A stretch of 64,000 nucleotides of DNA from Pararhizobium polonicum. Lineage in GTDB: Bacteria > Pseudomonadota > Alphaproteobacteria > Rhizobiales > Rhizobiaceae. Where the stretch lies: assembly GCF_001687365.1 (NCBI RefSeq), contig NZ_LGLV01000005.1, positions 310,001 through 374,000 on the forward strand, given 5' to 3'. The position numbers and the translations under genes were made by a program. Below are positions 7,884 through 17,171 of the stretch, piece after piece. Under the pieces are notes generated by a model. The model did no database searches, was not told the origin of the DNA, and saw only the letters and a list, made by a program, of their open reading frames with translations. The stretch's first letter is position 1, and every line of letters starts with the position of its first letter.

Positions 7884-8476
7884 CAGTCGATCATGTGCTT
7901 GAGGCCGGCGCGGAAATAGTCGTAGCCGGTGTAGATCGTCAAAATCGCGGCGATCCAGAGCAGGCCGATGCCCATCTGCGTCGTGTAGGGCAGGACCTTG
8001 TCGCCGGCCGGGCCTGCGAGCAGGAAGGCAATGGCAAACATCTGCGCCGCCGTCTTCCACTTGGCAATGCGCGTCACCGGCACGCTGACCTTCAGCCCCG
8101 CCAGATATTCGCGCAGGCCGGAGACGAGGATTTCGCGGCACAGGATGATGATCGCAGCCCAGAGCGACCAGCCGGCGATAGTCTTTTCCGTATCCGCCGC
8201 CATCAGCAGCAGGGCGGTGGCGATCAGCAGCTTGTCGGCGATCGGGTCCAGCATGCGGCCGATATTCGAAGTCTGGTTCCAGATCCGCGCCAGATAGCCA
8301 TCAAGAAAATCCGTGATCGACGCCACGACGAAGATGCCGAGCGCGGTCCATCGGGCGAAATCGGAGCTGTGCAGCTTGCCCTCGATGAAGAAACACAGGA
8401 CGATCAGAGGCACGGCCAGAATGCGGCCGTAGGTCAGAAGATTTGGAATATTGTAAGCGGCAGGCGTGGTGGACAT
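7883..8476 (-). CDS. pgsA: CDP-diacylglycerol--glycerol-3-phosphate 3-phosphatidyltransferase
   Basis: 197-residue inner-membrane enzyme making phosphatidylglycerol phosphate, the first step to phosphatidylglycerol and cardiolipin. The CDP-alcohol phosphotransferase signature D-x2-DG-x2-AR-x8-G-x3-D-x3-D is complete (DFLDGYLAR ... GRMLDPIAD). Several hydrophobic helices flank it. Length is normal. It leads a tight pgsA-moaD-moaE operon. The 177 bases upstream, before uvrC ends, must contain its promoter. Confidence 0.96.
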   Translation of the reverse strand: MSTTPAAYNIPNLLTYGRILAVPLIVLCFFIEGKLHSSDFARWTALGIFVVASITDFLDGYLARIWNQTSNIGRMLDPIADKLLIATALLLMAADTEKTIAGWSLWAAIIILCREILVSGLREYLAGLKVSVPVTRIAKWKTAAQMFAIAFLLAGPAGDKVLPYTTQMGIGLLWIAAILTIYTGYDYFRAGLKHMID

Positions 8477-8653
8477 CGATTCGGGTTCTCTGCGGGTTCT
8501 TGGCGACAGATGAAAGACTTTGTGACAGCGGCGTCAACCGGTCATTGAGAGATCGGCCTGAATTATGGCGGAATTCGTCTGAACGCATGGTGAACCGGAT
8601 GAGATGCGTCTTCCCCCGAGGGAGATGCTCCTCTTCCACCTTGGTTTTGGGCG

Positions 8654-10681
8654 CTACTTCGCGCCGTCCTCGTGGAAATGATCGTAGACGATCCGCGCGA
8701 CGGCTTCCGAAATGCCCTCGACCGCGATCAGGTCGTTGATCCCGGCGCGGGAAACCGCCTTGGCGGTGCCGAAATGGTGGAGCAGCGCGCGCTTGCGCGT
8801 CGGGCCGATGCCGCCGATCTCGTCGAGCGGGTTCTTGACCATCTCCTTCTTGCGCCGCGCCCGATGCGAGCCGATGGCAAACCGGTGCGCCTCGTCGCGC
8901 ATGCGCTGGATGAAATAGAGCACGGGGTCTCGCGGCGGCAGGGTGAAGCCGTCGCGGCTGCCAGCCGGCGGGAAGAAGCGCTCGCGGCCCGCCTCGCGGT
9001 CGACGCCCTTGGCAACGCCGATGGCGACAACACAGTCTTCGATATCCAGCTCCTTGAGGATCGCCCGCACCGCCGTCATCTGGCCCTGTCCGCCATCGAT
9101 CAGGATGACGTCGGGCCAGGCCGGGAAAGCGCTATCCTCGTTGGTCTCGATGCTGCGGTCGGGTTTTCCCTCTTCCTTCAGCAGGCGCGAAAACCGCCGT
9201 GTCATCACTTCCTTCATCATGCCGAAGTCGTCGCCGGGGGTGATGTCGGTCGATTTGATGTTGAACTTGCGGTACTGGCCTTTGACGAAGCCGTCGGCGC
9301 CCGCCACCACCATGCCGCCGACGGCATTGGTGCCCATGATGTGCGAGTTGTCGTAGATCTCGATCCGGCGCGGCGTGCGCTCCAGCTTGAACGTCGTGGC
9401 AAAACCGTCGAGCAGGCGCGATTGCGAGGCGGTCTCGGCCAGCTTGCGGCCATGCGCCTCGCGGGCATTGGCAACGGCGTGATCGACCAGATCCTTCTTC
9501 TCGCCGCGCTGGGGCACCAGGATCGTGACCTTGTAGCCGGATTTTTCGCTGAGCGCCTCGCCGAGCAGTTCCTGCTCCTCGACCGTCTCGCACAGCAGGA
9601 TCTGCCGGGGACAGGGCTTGTCGTCGTAGAACTGGGCGAGAAACGCGCTGAGGACCTCGGCGGAGGTCAGGGTCGGATCGGCCTTGGGGAAATAGGCGCG
9701 GTTGCCCCAGTTCTGCCCGGTGCGGAAGAAGAACACCTGGATGCAGGAGACGCCGCCTTCGTGATGGATGGCGAAGACATCGGCTTCCTCGACCCCGGCC
9801 GGATTGATGCCCTGATGGCTCTGCACATGCGACAGCGCCGCCAGCCGGTCGCGGTAGAGGGCGGCCCGTTCGAAATCGAGATTGTCCGACGCCTCGCTCA
9901 TCGCCGCGGCAATCGTCGCCTTCACTGCCTGGCTCTTGCCGGACAGGAAGTCCCTGGCTTCGGTCACCAGTTCGGCATAGTCGGCGTCGCTGACCTCATG
10001 GGTGCAGGGGGCGGCACAGCGCTTGATCTGGTGCAGCAGGCAGGGGCGGGTGCGGCTTTCAAAGACGCTGTCGGTGCAGGTGCGCAACAGAAAGGCGCGC
10101 TGCAGCGAATTGATCGTGCGGCCGACGGCGCCGGCCGAGGCGAAGGGGCCGAAATAGTTGCCCTTTCGGCTGCGCGCGCCGCGATGCTTGTAAAGCGCCG
10201 GCGCCCTCGAGTCGCCGGTCACCAGAATATAGGGAAACGACTTGTCGTCGCGCAGAAGCACGTTGAAGCGCGGCCGCAGGCGCTTGATCAGATTGGCTTC
10301 GAGCAGCAGCGCCTCGATTTCGGTGCGCGTCGTCACGAATTCCATATGGGCGGTTTCGCGCACCATCTTGGCGAGGCGATTGGAATGAAGCCGGCCCTGC
10401 GCATAGTTGCTGACGCGCTTCTTCAGGTTCCTGGCCTTGCCGACGTAGAGAACGTCGCCCGCCTCGTTGAACATGCGGTAGACGCCGGGACTGTTGGGCA
10501 GAAGCTTGACGAAAGCCTGGATCAGCTCCGCGCCGCGCAGACCGTCGGGAATGGCGCTGGTCTCCGCCCAGTCGAGGATCGGCGCCGGCGCAGCCGCGTC
10601 CGGCACCTCGATCAGGTCATCGTCGTCCTTGGCGTTCTCATCGTAGAGAATGCCGCCATCATTGGGCACGCGCCCGTTCAT
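8654..10681 (-). CDS. uvrC: excinuclease ABC subunit C
   Basis: 675 residues. UvrC makes both incisions in nucleotide excision repair. An acidic, low-complexity N-terminal extension (about 50 residues, [16 protein letters not shown]) precedes the GIY-YIG nuclease domain ([22 protein letters not shown]). Next come a Cys-rich stretch ([13 protein letters not shown]), a UVR motif, the RNase H-like nuclease with [10 protein letters not shown], and C-terminal helix-hairpin-helix repeats ([13 protein letters not shown]). The start ATG overlaps the stop of the upstream reductase gene by four bases (ATGA). Confidence 0.97.
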   Translation of the reverse strand: MNGRVPNDGGILYDENAKDDDDLIEVPDAAAPAPILDWAETSAIPDGLRGAELIQAFVKLLPNSPGVYRMFNEAGDVLYVGKARNLKKRVSNYAQGRLHSNRLAKMVRETAHMEFVTTRTEIEALLLEANLIKRLRPRFNVLLRDDKSFPYILVTGDSRAPALYKHRGARSRKGNYFGPFASAGAVGRTINSLQRAFLLRTCTDSVFESRTRPCLLHQIKRCAAPCTHEVSDADYAELVTEARDFLSGKSQAVKATIAAAMSEASDNLDFERAALYRDRLAALSHVQSHQGINPAGVEEADVFAIHHEGGVSCIQVFFFRTGQNWGNRAYFPKADPTLTSAEVLSAFLAQFYDDKPCPRQILLCETVEEQELLGEALSEKSGYKVTILVPQRGEKKDLVDHAVANAREAHGRKLAETASQSRLLDGFATTFKLERTPRRIEIYDNSHIMGTNAVGGMVVAGADGFVKGQYRKFNIKSTDITPGDDFGMMKEVMTRRFSRLLKEEGKPDRSIETNEDSAFPAWPDVILIDGGQGQMTAVRAILKELDIEDCVVAIGVAKGVDREAGRERFFPPAGSRDGFTLPPRDPVLYFIQRMRDEAHRFAIGSHRARRKKEMVKNPLDEIGGIGPTRKRALLHHFGTAKAVSRAGINDLIAVEGISEAVARIVYDHFHEDGAK

Positions 10682-11442
10682 TCCACAATCTCCAAAATAT
10701 CCGGCGTTTCCCAGGCAAGGTGCTGGCCGCCGTCAAGCGCGATCATCTGCCCGGTCACCGAGGGCGTATCGAACAGAAACCGGATCGTCGCGCCGAATTC
10801 ATCGAGCGCCGGCCCCGTCTTCAGGATCAGCGCCTCGACCTGCCGATCGAAATCGTCGCGGTTCTGCCGTTCGTTGGGCAGGGTCGGGCCGGGGCCGATG
10901 CCGTTGACGCGGATGGCCGGTGCCAGGGCCTGCGCCATCGTTCCGGTCGCTGTCAGCAGCGCCGACTTCGACAACATATAGGAATAAAATCGCGGATTTG
11001 GAGCCCAGACGCGCTGATCGATGATGTTGACGACCAGCCCGGAATGTTCCGTCGGCAATTGCGCCGCGAAATCGCGGGCCAGCAGCGACGGGGCTTTGAC
11101 ATGCAGGGCGAAATGTTTGTCCCAGACCGTTTCGTCGAAAGCGTCGAGGCTGTCCTTCTTGAACAGGGATGCATTGTTGACCAGCAGCCCGATCGGGCCG
11201 AGCGCTGCTCTTGCCTTGTCCACCAGGGCCGAGGTCGACGCCGTGTCGGCAAGGTCGGCCACCACGGTCGCTGCTCTCCCGCCTTTGGCGCGGATGCCGG
11301 CCGCCAGCGCCTCGGCTTCCGCCAGCGACGCATTGGCGTGAATGGCGACGGCAAAGCCATGGGCCGCCAGATCCTCGACGATGGCCTTGCCGATGCGCCG
11401 GGCGCCGCCAGTCACCAGTGCTGTTTTCAGAGGCGTCCTCAA
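10678..11442 (-). CDS. short-chain dehydrogenase/reductase of the pteridine reductase (PTR1/FolM) type
   Basis: 254 residues if the TTG at 11442 is used. TGGARRIG near the N-terminus is the NADP(H) loop and NNAS the structural motif. The catalytic region reads NIIDQ, then YSYMLSK, then [10 protein letters not shown]. Classical SDRs have Ser where this has Asp; Asp-Tyr-Lys and a GIGPG loop are typical of PTR1/FolM reductases of dihydropterins, so that role is inferred. No ATG lies near the start. TTG at 11442 has GGCGGG 8 bases upstream; TTG at 11484 is the alternative. The stop overlaps uvrC by ATGA. Confidence 0.85.
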   Translation of the reverse strand: MRTPLKTALVTGGARRIGKAIVEDLAAHGFAVAIHANASLAEAEALAAGIRAKGGRAATVVADLADTASTSALVDKARAALGPIGLLVNNASLFKKDSLDAFDETVWDKHFALHVKAPSLLARDFAAQLPTEHSGLVVNIIDQRVWAPNPRFYSYMLSKSALLTATGTMAQALAPAIRVNGIGPGPTLPNERQNRDDFDRQVEALILKTGPALDEFGATIRFLFDTPSVTGQMIALDGGQHLAWETPDILEIVE

Positions 11443-11810
11443 ATCTATTTCCCGCCGTGCGATTCGAATTCCTGTTGCCGGCAAGGATATAGGAGGAGGG
11501 GGCGGATTGCGAAACGGCCTGCGGGTATTCGTTTCGGAAAAATTAACGCCGAGCGGGTAAATTGAATTGTTTTCGATACTTATAGTATATATTCCGTTAT
11601 TGTTGATTTGTGGTTAATAATTACCCTGTGGCGGCAAAGCAACATCGCATTTCGGTCATGGTGCTGCCACTAAAATTTCACAATTTGGCTCTTGTGAATC
11701 CGCAATTGACCGCCAATTTCATATCAACCGGGCGGGGTTAATTGCAATTTGTCCGATGTATCAGTTTAGGACCGCGAGGGTCCGGAACATCGGTTCGAAA
11801 GGAGACTTTA
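11443..11810. promoter_or_regulatory. AT-rich control region upstream of the RopB-like porin gene
   Basis: About 370 bases without a gene, markedly AT-rich from 11560 to 11780 compared with the surrounding DNA. It contains the inverted repeat TTCACAA (11677-11683) / TTGTGAA (11692-11698), with an 8-base spacer, 110 bases ahead of the porin start. TATAGT and TATATT boxes lie near 11581-11593. The ribosome binding site AAAGGAG is at 11798-11804. It probably contains the strong promoter of the porin gene and the weak one of the leftward reductase gene. Confidence 0.5.
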
Positions 11811-12452
11811 ATGCGTACTCTCATCACCACCCTTATGGCATCTGCCGTATCCCTCATCGCCTTCACTTCCGTTCAGGCTGCTGATGCGATCGACGAAGTT
11901 CCGGCTGCGCCGTCTGCCGATTACAGCCAGCCGGCGATCAAGAACTGGTCGGGCGCCTATGTCGGTGGTACCGCCAACTGGGGCCATGGCCAGTATGACG
12001 CAACGGGCGGCCGTGGCGCTGCCGGTTTCGGCGGCGGCCTCTATGGCGGCTACAACATGCAGAGCGGCAACATCGTGTATGGTGCTGAAGCCGATATCAA
12101 CTACGGCGACAACGACACCAGGAACTCGGCTCGCAAGATGGAGCAGGGCGTCAACGGCTCGGTCCGCGGCCGCGTCGGTTACGACCTGAACCCGGTTCTC
12201 GTCTATGGTACGGCCGGTGTGGCTGCATCCAGCGTCAAGGCAACTGCCAACGGCGGTGGTTCGGACAAGAACACGCTGCTCGGCTGGACGGCTGGTGCCG
12301 GTGCCGAAGCCTTCGTGACCGACAACATCACGGCGCGCGTCGAATATCGCTACACCGACTACGGTTCGAAGGACTTCAGCCTGCCGGGTGGCCGCGTTTC
12401 GTCGGGCTACGACGAACACAGCGTTCGCGTCGGTATGGGCGTCAAGTTCTGA
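11811..12452 (+). CDS. ropB: outer membrane beta-barrel protein, RopB/Omp25-31 family
   Basis: 213 residues. MRTLITTLMASAVSLIAFTSVQAADA is a cleavable signal peptide. The mature protein is an eight-strand barrel-like sequence with glycine- and aromatic-rich strands (WSGAYVGGTANWGHGQ, ARVEYRYTDYGSKDF) and ends in Phe (VGMGVKF), the outer-membrane insertion signal. It resembles RopB of Rhizobium and Omp25/Omp31 of Brucella. These are abundant surface proteins. AAAGGAG 7 bases before the ATG, strong codon bias and a solid terminator fit high expression. The gene symbol is by family, not proven orthology. Confidence 0.9.
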   Translation: MRTLITTLMASAVSLIAFTSVQAADAIDEVPAAPSADYSQPAIKNWSGAYVGGTANWGHGQYDATGGRGAAGFGGGLYGGYNMQSGNIVYGAEADINYGDNDTRNSARKMEQGVNGSVRGRVGYDLNPVLVYGTAGVAASSVKATANGGGSDKNTLLGWTAGAGAEAFVTDNITARVEYRYTDYGSKDFSLPGGRVSSGYDEHSVRVGMGVKF

Positions 12453-12475
12453 TCGATCGGAACATCGTGAATAAC

Positions 12476-12511
12476 AAGAAGGCCGGAGCGATCCGGCCTT
12501 CTTGCGTTTTT
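12476..12511 (+). terminator. Rho-independent terminator of the porin gene
   Basis: AAGAAGGCCGG (12476-12486) and CCGGCCTTCTT (12493-12503) form a perfect 11-bp stem with a 6-base loop, followed by GCGTTTTT. It is 24 bases after the stop codon. It also precedes the end of the convergent GST gene. Confidence 0.92.
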
Positions 12512-12549
12512 ACAGCCTACTTTCGTTGGCAGCGCCGGACTGTGAGGCG

Positions 12550-13140
12550 TCAGAGCTTGAACTGCGCATAGTCCGGGAAGAACTTTTCAAATTTCTGCGG
12601 CCAGTTCTTCAGCTTCGAGCGGCCCTTCTGCCATTCGCCGGCGAAGCGGAGCTCGATATAGCGCAGCATCGCGGCCAGCGCGAAATGGCCGGCATGCAGC
12701 TTGGCGCCGGTCTTCGGCATGTTGGCGTTGAGATGATCGAGGCCACGTGCCACCTTTTCCCACTGCCTGTCGATCCAGGGCTGGTGGACCTTTTCCGGCG
12801 GGTGGAAGCGCTTTTCGTAGACGATGGCCAGCAGGCTGTCGCAGATGCCGTCGCACAGCGCCTCCAGCATTTCCACATCGGTGCGCTTTTCCGCGTTGCG
12901 CGGGTAGAGCTTGCCCTTGGTCTCGCGGTCGACGAAATGCATGATCGCGCGGCTGTCGTAGATCGCCTTTCCGTCCGTGGTGATCAGCGTCGGGATCTTG
13001 CCGAGAGGGTTGCTGGCAATCAGCTCCTGCGGGCTGCCGCTGGTGTCTGTCAGAACGCTTTCGGCGGATATGCCGGCGTAACGCGCGGCCATGCGCACCT
13101 TGTTGGAATAGGGGGAGCTGGGGGAATAGAGGATCTTCAT
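12550..13140 (-). CDS. glutathione S-transferase family protein
   Basis: 196 residues. The N-terminal thioredoxin-like domain begins MKILYSPSSPYSNKVRMAARYAG; the SPYSNKVR segment aligns with the glutathione-activating Ser of YibF-like GSTs. NPLGKIPTLIT carries the cis-proline, and AIYDSRAIMHFVD the glutathione gamma-glutamyl contact. The C-terminal half is the helical GST_C domain. The substrate cannot be predicted. It lies 23 bases downstream of the RNase T2 gene on the same strand. Confidence 0.9.
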   Translation of the reverse strand: MKILYSPSSPYSNKVRMAARYAGISAESVLTDTSGSPQELIASNPLGKIPTLITTDGKAIYDSRAIMHFVDRETKGKLYPRNAEKRTDVEMLEALCDGICDSLLAIVYEKRFHPPEKVHQPWIDRQWEKVARGLDHLNANMPKTGAKLHAGHFALAAMLRYIELRFAGEWQKGRSKLKNWPQKFEKFFPDYAQFKL

Positions 13141-13163
13141 GCGAGGTTTCTTTCTCTTGGTGA

Positions 13164-13922
13164 TCAGGGCGTGGGCGGCAGGCTGAGGCTTTTGACCTTG
13201 CAGCCGGCGCGATCGATCTCGCCGCAGGCGCGGAAGCTGAGATCCTTGTTGAGGCAGATACGGACTTCATCGACGCGTCCGGCCGCGCAGGTGACGGCCA
13301 TGGCGTCTGTCCGCAGGCCGGGATTGGCTGTGGTCAGCGCGGTTTCGATGTCGGCGGCACTGGTCCGCTGATGCGAGGCCACCGATTGCAGCGCCGGCGG
13401 TATCGCCACCCTTTGCCAGGCGGCGCGGATGACGGCAAAATAGTCCTTCTGGCTGAGGCCCGAGCAGGAGCCGTGCTTGCGCCATTCGTGGCCGATCAGG
13501 CCCATCGACGGCATGATGTCGAACAGGGTCCGCCCCAGCGTCTCCGGTACCCGGTCAGGTTCGCGCGTCCGGCAGAATTCTGGATAGCCCTGTTCGTTCT
13601 GCGGCCACAGCCCGTGGACGATGAAACCATGGCTGTTGCCGGGGTCGCATTGTTCGGTGCGGCCGGACGGATCGTTCTCGATGCACCAGCTCGGCGACCA
13701 TGAAAGCGACAGCACATAGAAATCGAAACCGCTGCCAAGCGGAACGGGTGGCAACCGGGATGGCGTTTGGGTGGAATTGCCGGCGATCGGGGTATTGGCG
13801 TTCTGTGGCGCCTTCTGTGCATCGCTTTCGCCATTGCAGGCGGCAAGCAACAGGGCTGCGAGCAGCGGCAGGGCGATGCGGCGGAAACCGGAGATCGCGC
13901 CCGTCACCGCAACGAGGCCCAT
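13164..13922 (-). CDS. ribonuclease T2 family lipoprotein
   Basis: 252 residues. The N-terminus is a hydrophobic signal with lipobox LLAAC (Cys about residue 29). Both catalytic segments are present: CAS1 FIVHGLWPQ and CAS2 GHEWRKHGSC. Six or more cysteines fit the secreted disulfide-bonded fold. T2 enzymes cleave RNA through 2',3'-cyclic intermediates, usually to scavenge extracellular or periplasmic RNA. Envelope anchoring by a lipid is inferred from the lipobox. Length and residue spacing are normal. Confidence 0.92.
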   Translation of the reverse strand: MGLVAVTGAISGFRRIALPLLAALLLAACNGESDAQKAPQNANTPIAGNSTQTPSRLPPVPLGSGFDFYVLSLSWSPSWCIENDPSGRTEQCDPGNSHGFIVHGLWPQNEQGYPEFCRTREPDRVPETLGRTLFDIMPSMGLIGHEWRKHGSCSGLSQKDYFAVIRAAWQRVAIPPALQSVASHQRTSAADIETALTTANPGLRTDAMAVTCAAGRVDEVRICLNKDLSFRACGEIDRAGCKVKSLSLPPTP

Positions 13923-14068
13923 TGCGTGTCAGACCATATGCCGCCGATCGCGGCGAGGGGGAAGAGAAGGGGCGGGGCCAGCATTCCTGTCATGATCGTC
14001 TCCCGAATTCCCCTCAAGCCGAAGTTTCGTCAGATTGCGTCTCTTGCAGCCGGACCGTCAAGCCCCGA

Positions 14069-14947
14069 TCAATCCCGCTCGGGCATCTCCTCGCCACGCA
14101 GCCAGAAGGCGCGGGCCGATGCATGGCGATCCTGCTTCAGCCGGTCCTTGAGGAAGGGCAAGAGGATGTCGAGTTCACCCTTCAGCGTGAAAGGCGGGTT
14201 GACGATGATCAGGCCGGAGCCCGAAAGGCCGGTCGTGTCGCGGTCGCTGCGCACCGACAGCTCGGCGCCGAGCATCTTGGGGATCTCCAGAGCCTTCAGC
14301 GCCTCGTGGAAATCGGCGATCGGCGCACCCTGTTTCAGCGGATACCAGAGGCAGAAGGTGCCGCCGGAAAAACGCCGGTACGCCTTGTGCAGGCCATCGA
14401 CCAGCCGTTCGTATTCACCGGCGATCTCGAACGGCGGATCGACCAGCACGAGCCCGCGCTTTTCCTTCGGCGGCAGATGGGCGCCGAGCGCCAGCCAGCC
14501 GTCGAGTTCGGTGATGCGGCTCTGGAAATCGCCGTCGAACAGGCGGTGCAGCGTCTCGTAGTCGTCGGGATGCAACTCCATGGCCGACAGCCGGTCCTGT
14601 GGCCGCATCAGCATGCGGGTCAGTTTCGGCGAGCCGGGATAGAGCGTCAGGCCGCCATCGGGGCTCCGGCCGGGATTGAGGTCGCGGACGGCCGTGAGGT
14701 ACGGTTCGAGGATTGCCTTGGCCTTGGCCGGAATATCCGCATCGAGAATGCGGCCGATACCGTCAACCCATTCGCCGGTTTTCTGCGCTTCCTCGCTGGA
14801 GAGATCATAGAGGCCGATGCCGGCATGCGTGTCGAGCACGCGAAACGCCTTGTCCTTCTGCGTCATGTAGACGACCAGACGGGCGAGCACCGCGTGCTTC
14901 AGCACGTCGGCGAAATTTCCGGCGTGATAGATGTGACGGTAATTCAT
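14069..14947 (-). CDS. rlmJ: 23S rRNA (adenine(2030)-N(6))-methyltransferase
   Basis: 292 residues. MNYRHIYHAGNFADVLKHA is the family N-terminus. The SAM pocket reads VLDTHAGIGLYDL and the N6-adenine catalytic motif is DPPF (GLVLVDPPFE). It methylates A2030 of 23S rRNA in E. coli. ATG at 14947 has AGGGA upstream; a longer frame to 14986 adds residues not in the family. The gene diverges from the molybdopterin oxidoreductase gene across about 70 bases. Confidence 0.95.
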   Translation of the reverse strand: MNYRHIYHAGNFADVLKHAVLARLVVYMTQKDKAFRVLDTHAGIGLYDLSSEEAQKTGEWVDGIGRILDADIPAKAKAILEPYLTAVRDLNPGRSPDGGLTLYPGSPKLTRMLMRPQDRLSAMELHPDDYETLHRLFDGDFQSRITELDGWLALGAHLPPKEKRGLVLVDPPFEIAGEYERLVDGLHKAYRRFSGGTFCLWYPLKQGAPIADFHEALKALEIPKMLGAELSVRSDRDTTGLSGSGLIIVNPPFTLKGELDILLPFLKDRLKQDRHASARAFWLRGEEMPERD

Positions 14948-15015
14948 TCGCGTCCCTGATCGTTCGGATGAAATGTTGGAATGCATGGCGATCGGGACTT
15001 TGAGACCCTTGCGCG

Positions 15016-17148
15016 ATGCAATATAGAAAAGCCATGAACGTTGCGACCCCCATCAAACCAGAAAAGTCCGTCGGCCACACTGTCTGTCCGCACGACTGTC
15101 CCTCGGCCTGCGCGCTGGAGGTCGATGTCACGCCTGAAGGCCGGATCGGCCGGGTGCGCGGCGCCTCCGCCAACACCTATACCGCCGGCGTCATCTGCGC
15201 CAAGGTCGCCCGCTATTCGGAGCGTATCTACCACCCCGGCCGCCTGATGGCGCCGCAGCGCCGCAAGGGCGCCAAGGGCGAGGGCAACTGGCAGGCGCTT
15301 TCCTGGGAAGACGCGCTGGACGAAATCGCCGGCGCCTTCGTCAGGGCCGAGCAGCAATACGGATCGGAAGCCGTCTGGCCCTATTATTATGCCGGCACGA
15401 TGGGGCAGGTGCAGCGCGATTCGATCGACCGCCTGCGCCATGCCAAGAAGTATTCCGGCTTCTTCGGCTCGATCTGCACCAATCTGGCCTGGACCGGTCT
15501 GGCGATGGCGACCGGGTCGCTGCGCGGGCCCGATCCGCGCGAGATGGCGAAATCCGATTGCGTCGTCATCTGGGGCACCAATGCGGTCTCGACCCAGGTC
15601 AACGTCATGACCCACGCCATCAAGGCCCGCAAGGAGCGCGGCGCCAGGATCGTCGTCATCGACATCTACGACAATCCGACCATCAAGCAGGCCGATATGG
15701 GGCTGGTGCTGAAGCCCGGCACCGACGCGGCACTGGCCTGCGCCATCATGCACATCGCTTTCCGCGACGGTTACGCCGACCGGGCCTATCTGGCTGAGTA
15801 TGCCGACGATCCGGCAGGTCTGGAAAACCACCTGAAGACGCGCACGCCGGAATGGGCGTCTGCCATCACCGGGGTGCCGGTGGACGAGATCGAGGCCTTC
15901 GGCAAGCTCGTCGGCACGACCCCGAAAACCTATTTCCGTCTTGGCTACGGTTTTACCCGCCAGCGCAATGGGGCAGTCGCCATCCACGCCGCAGCCTCGG
16001 TGCCGACCGTGCTCGGCTCGTGGAAGCACGAGGGCGGCGGCGCTTTCCACACCAACAACGATATCTTCAAGTTCGACAAGCGCGAACTGGTCGGCTCCGC
16101 CATGCTGGACCCGGATATCCGCATGCTCGACCAGTCGCAGATCGGCCGGGTACTGACCGGCGACGCCGAGGCTTTGCGCCATCGCGGCCCGGTGACGGCG
16201 ATGCTGGTCCAGAACACCAATCCGGTCAACGTCGCGCCGGAGCAGCGGCTGGTGAAGCGCGGTTTCCTGCGCGACGACCTGTTCGTCGCGGTGCACGAGC
16301 AGTTCATGACCGATACGGCCAAGGTCGCCGATATCATCCTGCCCGCCACCATGTTCCTCGAGCATGACGATCTCTATCGCGGCGGCGGCCACCAGCACAT
16401 CCTGCTCGGCCCCAAGGTCGTCGAGCCGCCATCGACCGTGCGCACCAATCTCTTCGTCATCGAGGAACTGGCCAAGCGGCTCGGTGTCTCGGACAAACCC
16501 GGTTTCGGCTTGAGCGAGCGCGAGCATATCGACCATATCCTGGTCAACTACGGCATCGGTTACGAGGGGCTGAAGCGGGAGAAATGGCTGGATGTCCAGC
16601 CGGATTTCGAGACGGCGCATTTCATCAAGGGGTTCGGCCATCCCGACGGCAAATTCCGCTTCAAGGCCGACTGGACCGGCACGCCAGCACCGAACCGCCC
16701 GCCCAAGGCCCTGGGTGTCTTCGGCCCGCATGCGCAACTGCCGGAGTTTCCCGATCATGTCGATCTGATCGAGGTGGCCGACGACGCACATCCGTTCCGT
16801 CTGGCGACATCGCCAGCGCGCTCGTTCCTGAACTCGACCTTTGCCGAAACGCCGTCTTCCATCCAGAAGGAAGCCCGCCCGGAAGTGATGATCCACGCCG
16901 ACGATGCGGCGGTGCTCGGCGTTGCCGAAGGCGATATCGTCCGGATCGGCAACGAGCGCGGCGAAATCCGCCTGCACGCCAAGCTTGGCGGCGGTACGCG
17001 GCGCGGTGTGGTGATCGCCGAAGGCCTCTGGCCGAACGACGCGCATCTCGACGGCGAGGGCATCAACGTGCTGACCGGCGCCGACGCGGCGGCCCCCTAT
17101 GGCGGGGCGGCGTTCCACGACAATCACGTATGGCTGCGCAAGGACTGA
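15016..17148 (+). CDS. molybdopterin-dependent oxidoreductase with N-terminal [4Fe-4S] site
   Basis: 710 residues of the DMSO reductase superfamily. The N-terminus has CPHDCPSAC plus a fourth Cys in GVICAK, a [4Fe-4S] site. The catalytic body follows, with GSICTNLAWTG (a possible Cys ligand to Mo) and MLVQNTNPVNVAP. The C-terminal molybdopterin dinucleotide-binding domain begins near HPFRLATSPARSFLNSTF. No Tat signal precedes the cluster, so it is probably cytoplasmic. Electron partner and substrate are unknown, and no partner subunit is adjacent. The start is ATG 15016 or 15034; neither has a strong ribosome binding site. nudK follows after 23 bases. Confidence 0.9.
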   Translation: MQYRKAMNVATPIKPEKSVGHTVCPHDCPSACALEVDVTPEGRIGRVRGASANTYTAGVICAKVARYSERIYHPGRLMAPQRRKGAKGEGNWQALSWEDALDEIAGAFVRAEQQYGSEAVWPYYYAGTMGQVQRDSIDRLRHAKKYSGFFGSICTNLAWTGLAMATGSLRGPDPREMAKSDCVVIWGTNAVSTQVNVMTHAIKARKERGARIVVIDIYDNPTIKQADMGLVLKPGTDAALACAIMHIAFRDGYADRAYLAEYADDPAGLENHLKTRTPEWASAITGVPVDEIEAFGKLVGTTPKTYFRLGYGFTRQRNGAVAIHAAASVPTVLGSWKHEGGGAFHTNNDIFKFDKRELVGSAMLDPDIRMLDQSQIGRVLTGDAEALRHRGPVTAMLVQNTNPVNVAPEQRLVKRGFLRDDLFVAVHEQFMTDTAKVADIILPATMFLEHDDLYRGGGHQHILLGPKVVEPPSTVRTNLFVIEELAKRLGVSDKPGFGLSEREHIDHILVNYGIGYEGLKREKWLDVQPDFETAHFIKGFGHPDGKFRFKADWTGTPAPNRPPKALGVFGPHAQLPEFPDHVDLIEVADDAHPFRLATSPARSFLNSTFAETPSSIQKEARPEVMIHADDAAVLGVAEGDIVRIGNERGEIRLHAKLGGGTRRGVVIAEGLWPNDAHLDGEGINVLTGADAAAPYGGAAFHDNHVWLRKD

Positions 17149-17171
17149 TCTGGACAGGGACTGAACTGGAA

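Noticed and set aside
14944-17127. 727-codon leftward frame opposite the molybdopterin oxidoreductase
   Set aside because: It is the mirror of a well-supported oxidoreductase reading frame, and its translation resembles no protein family.
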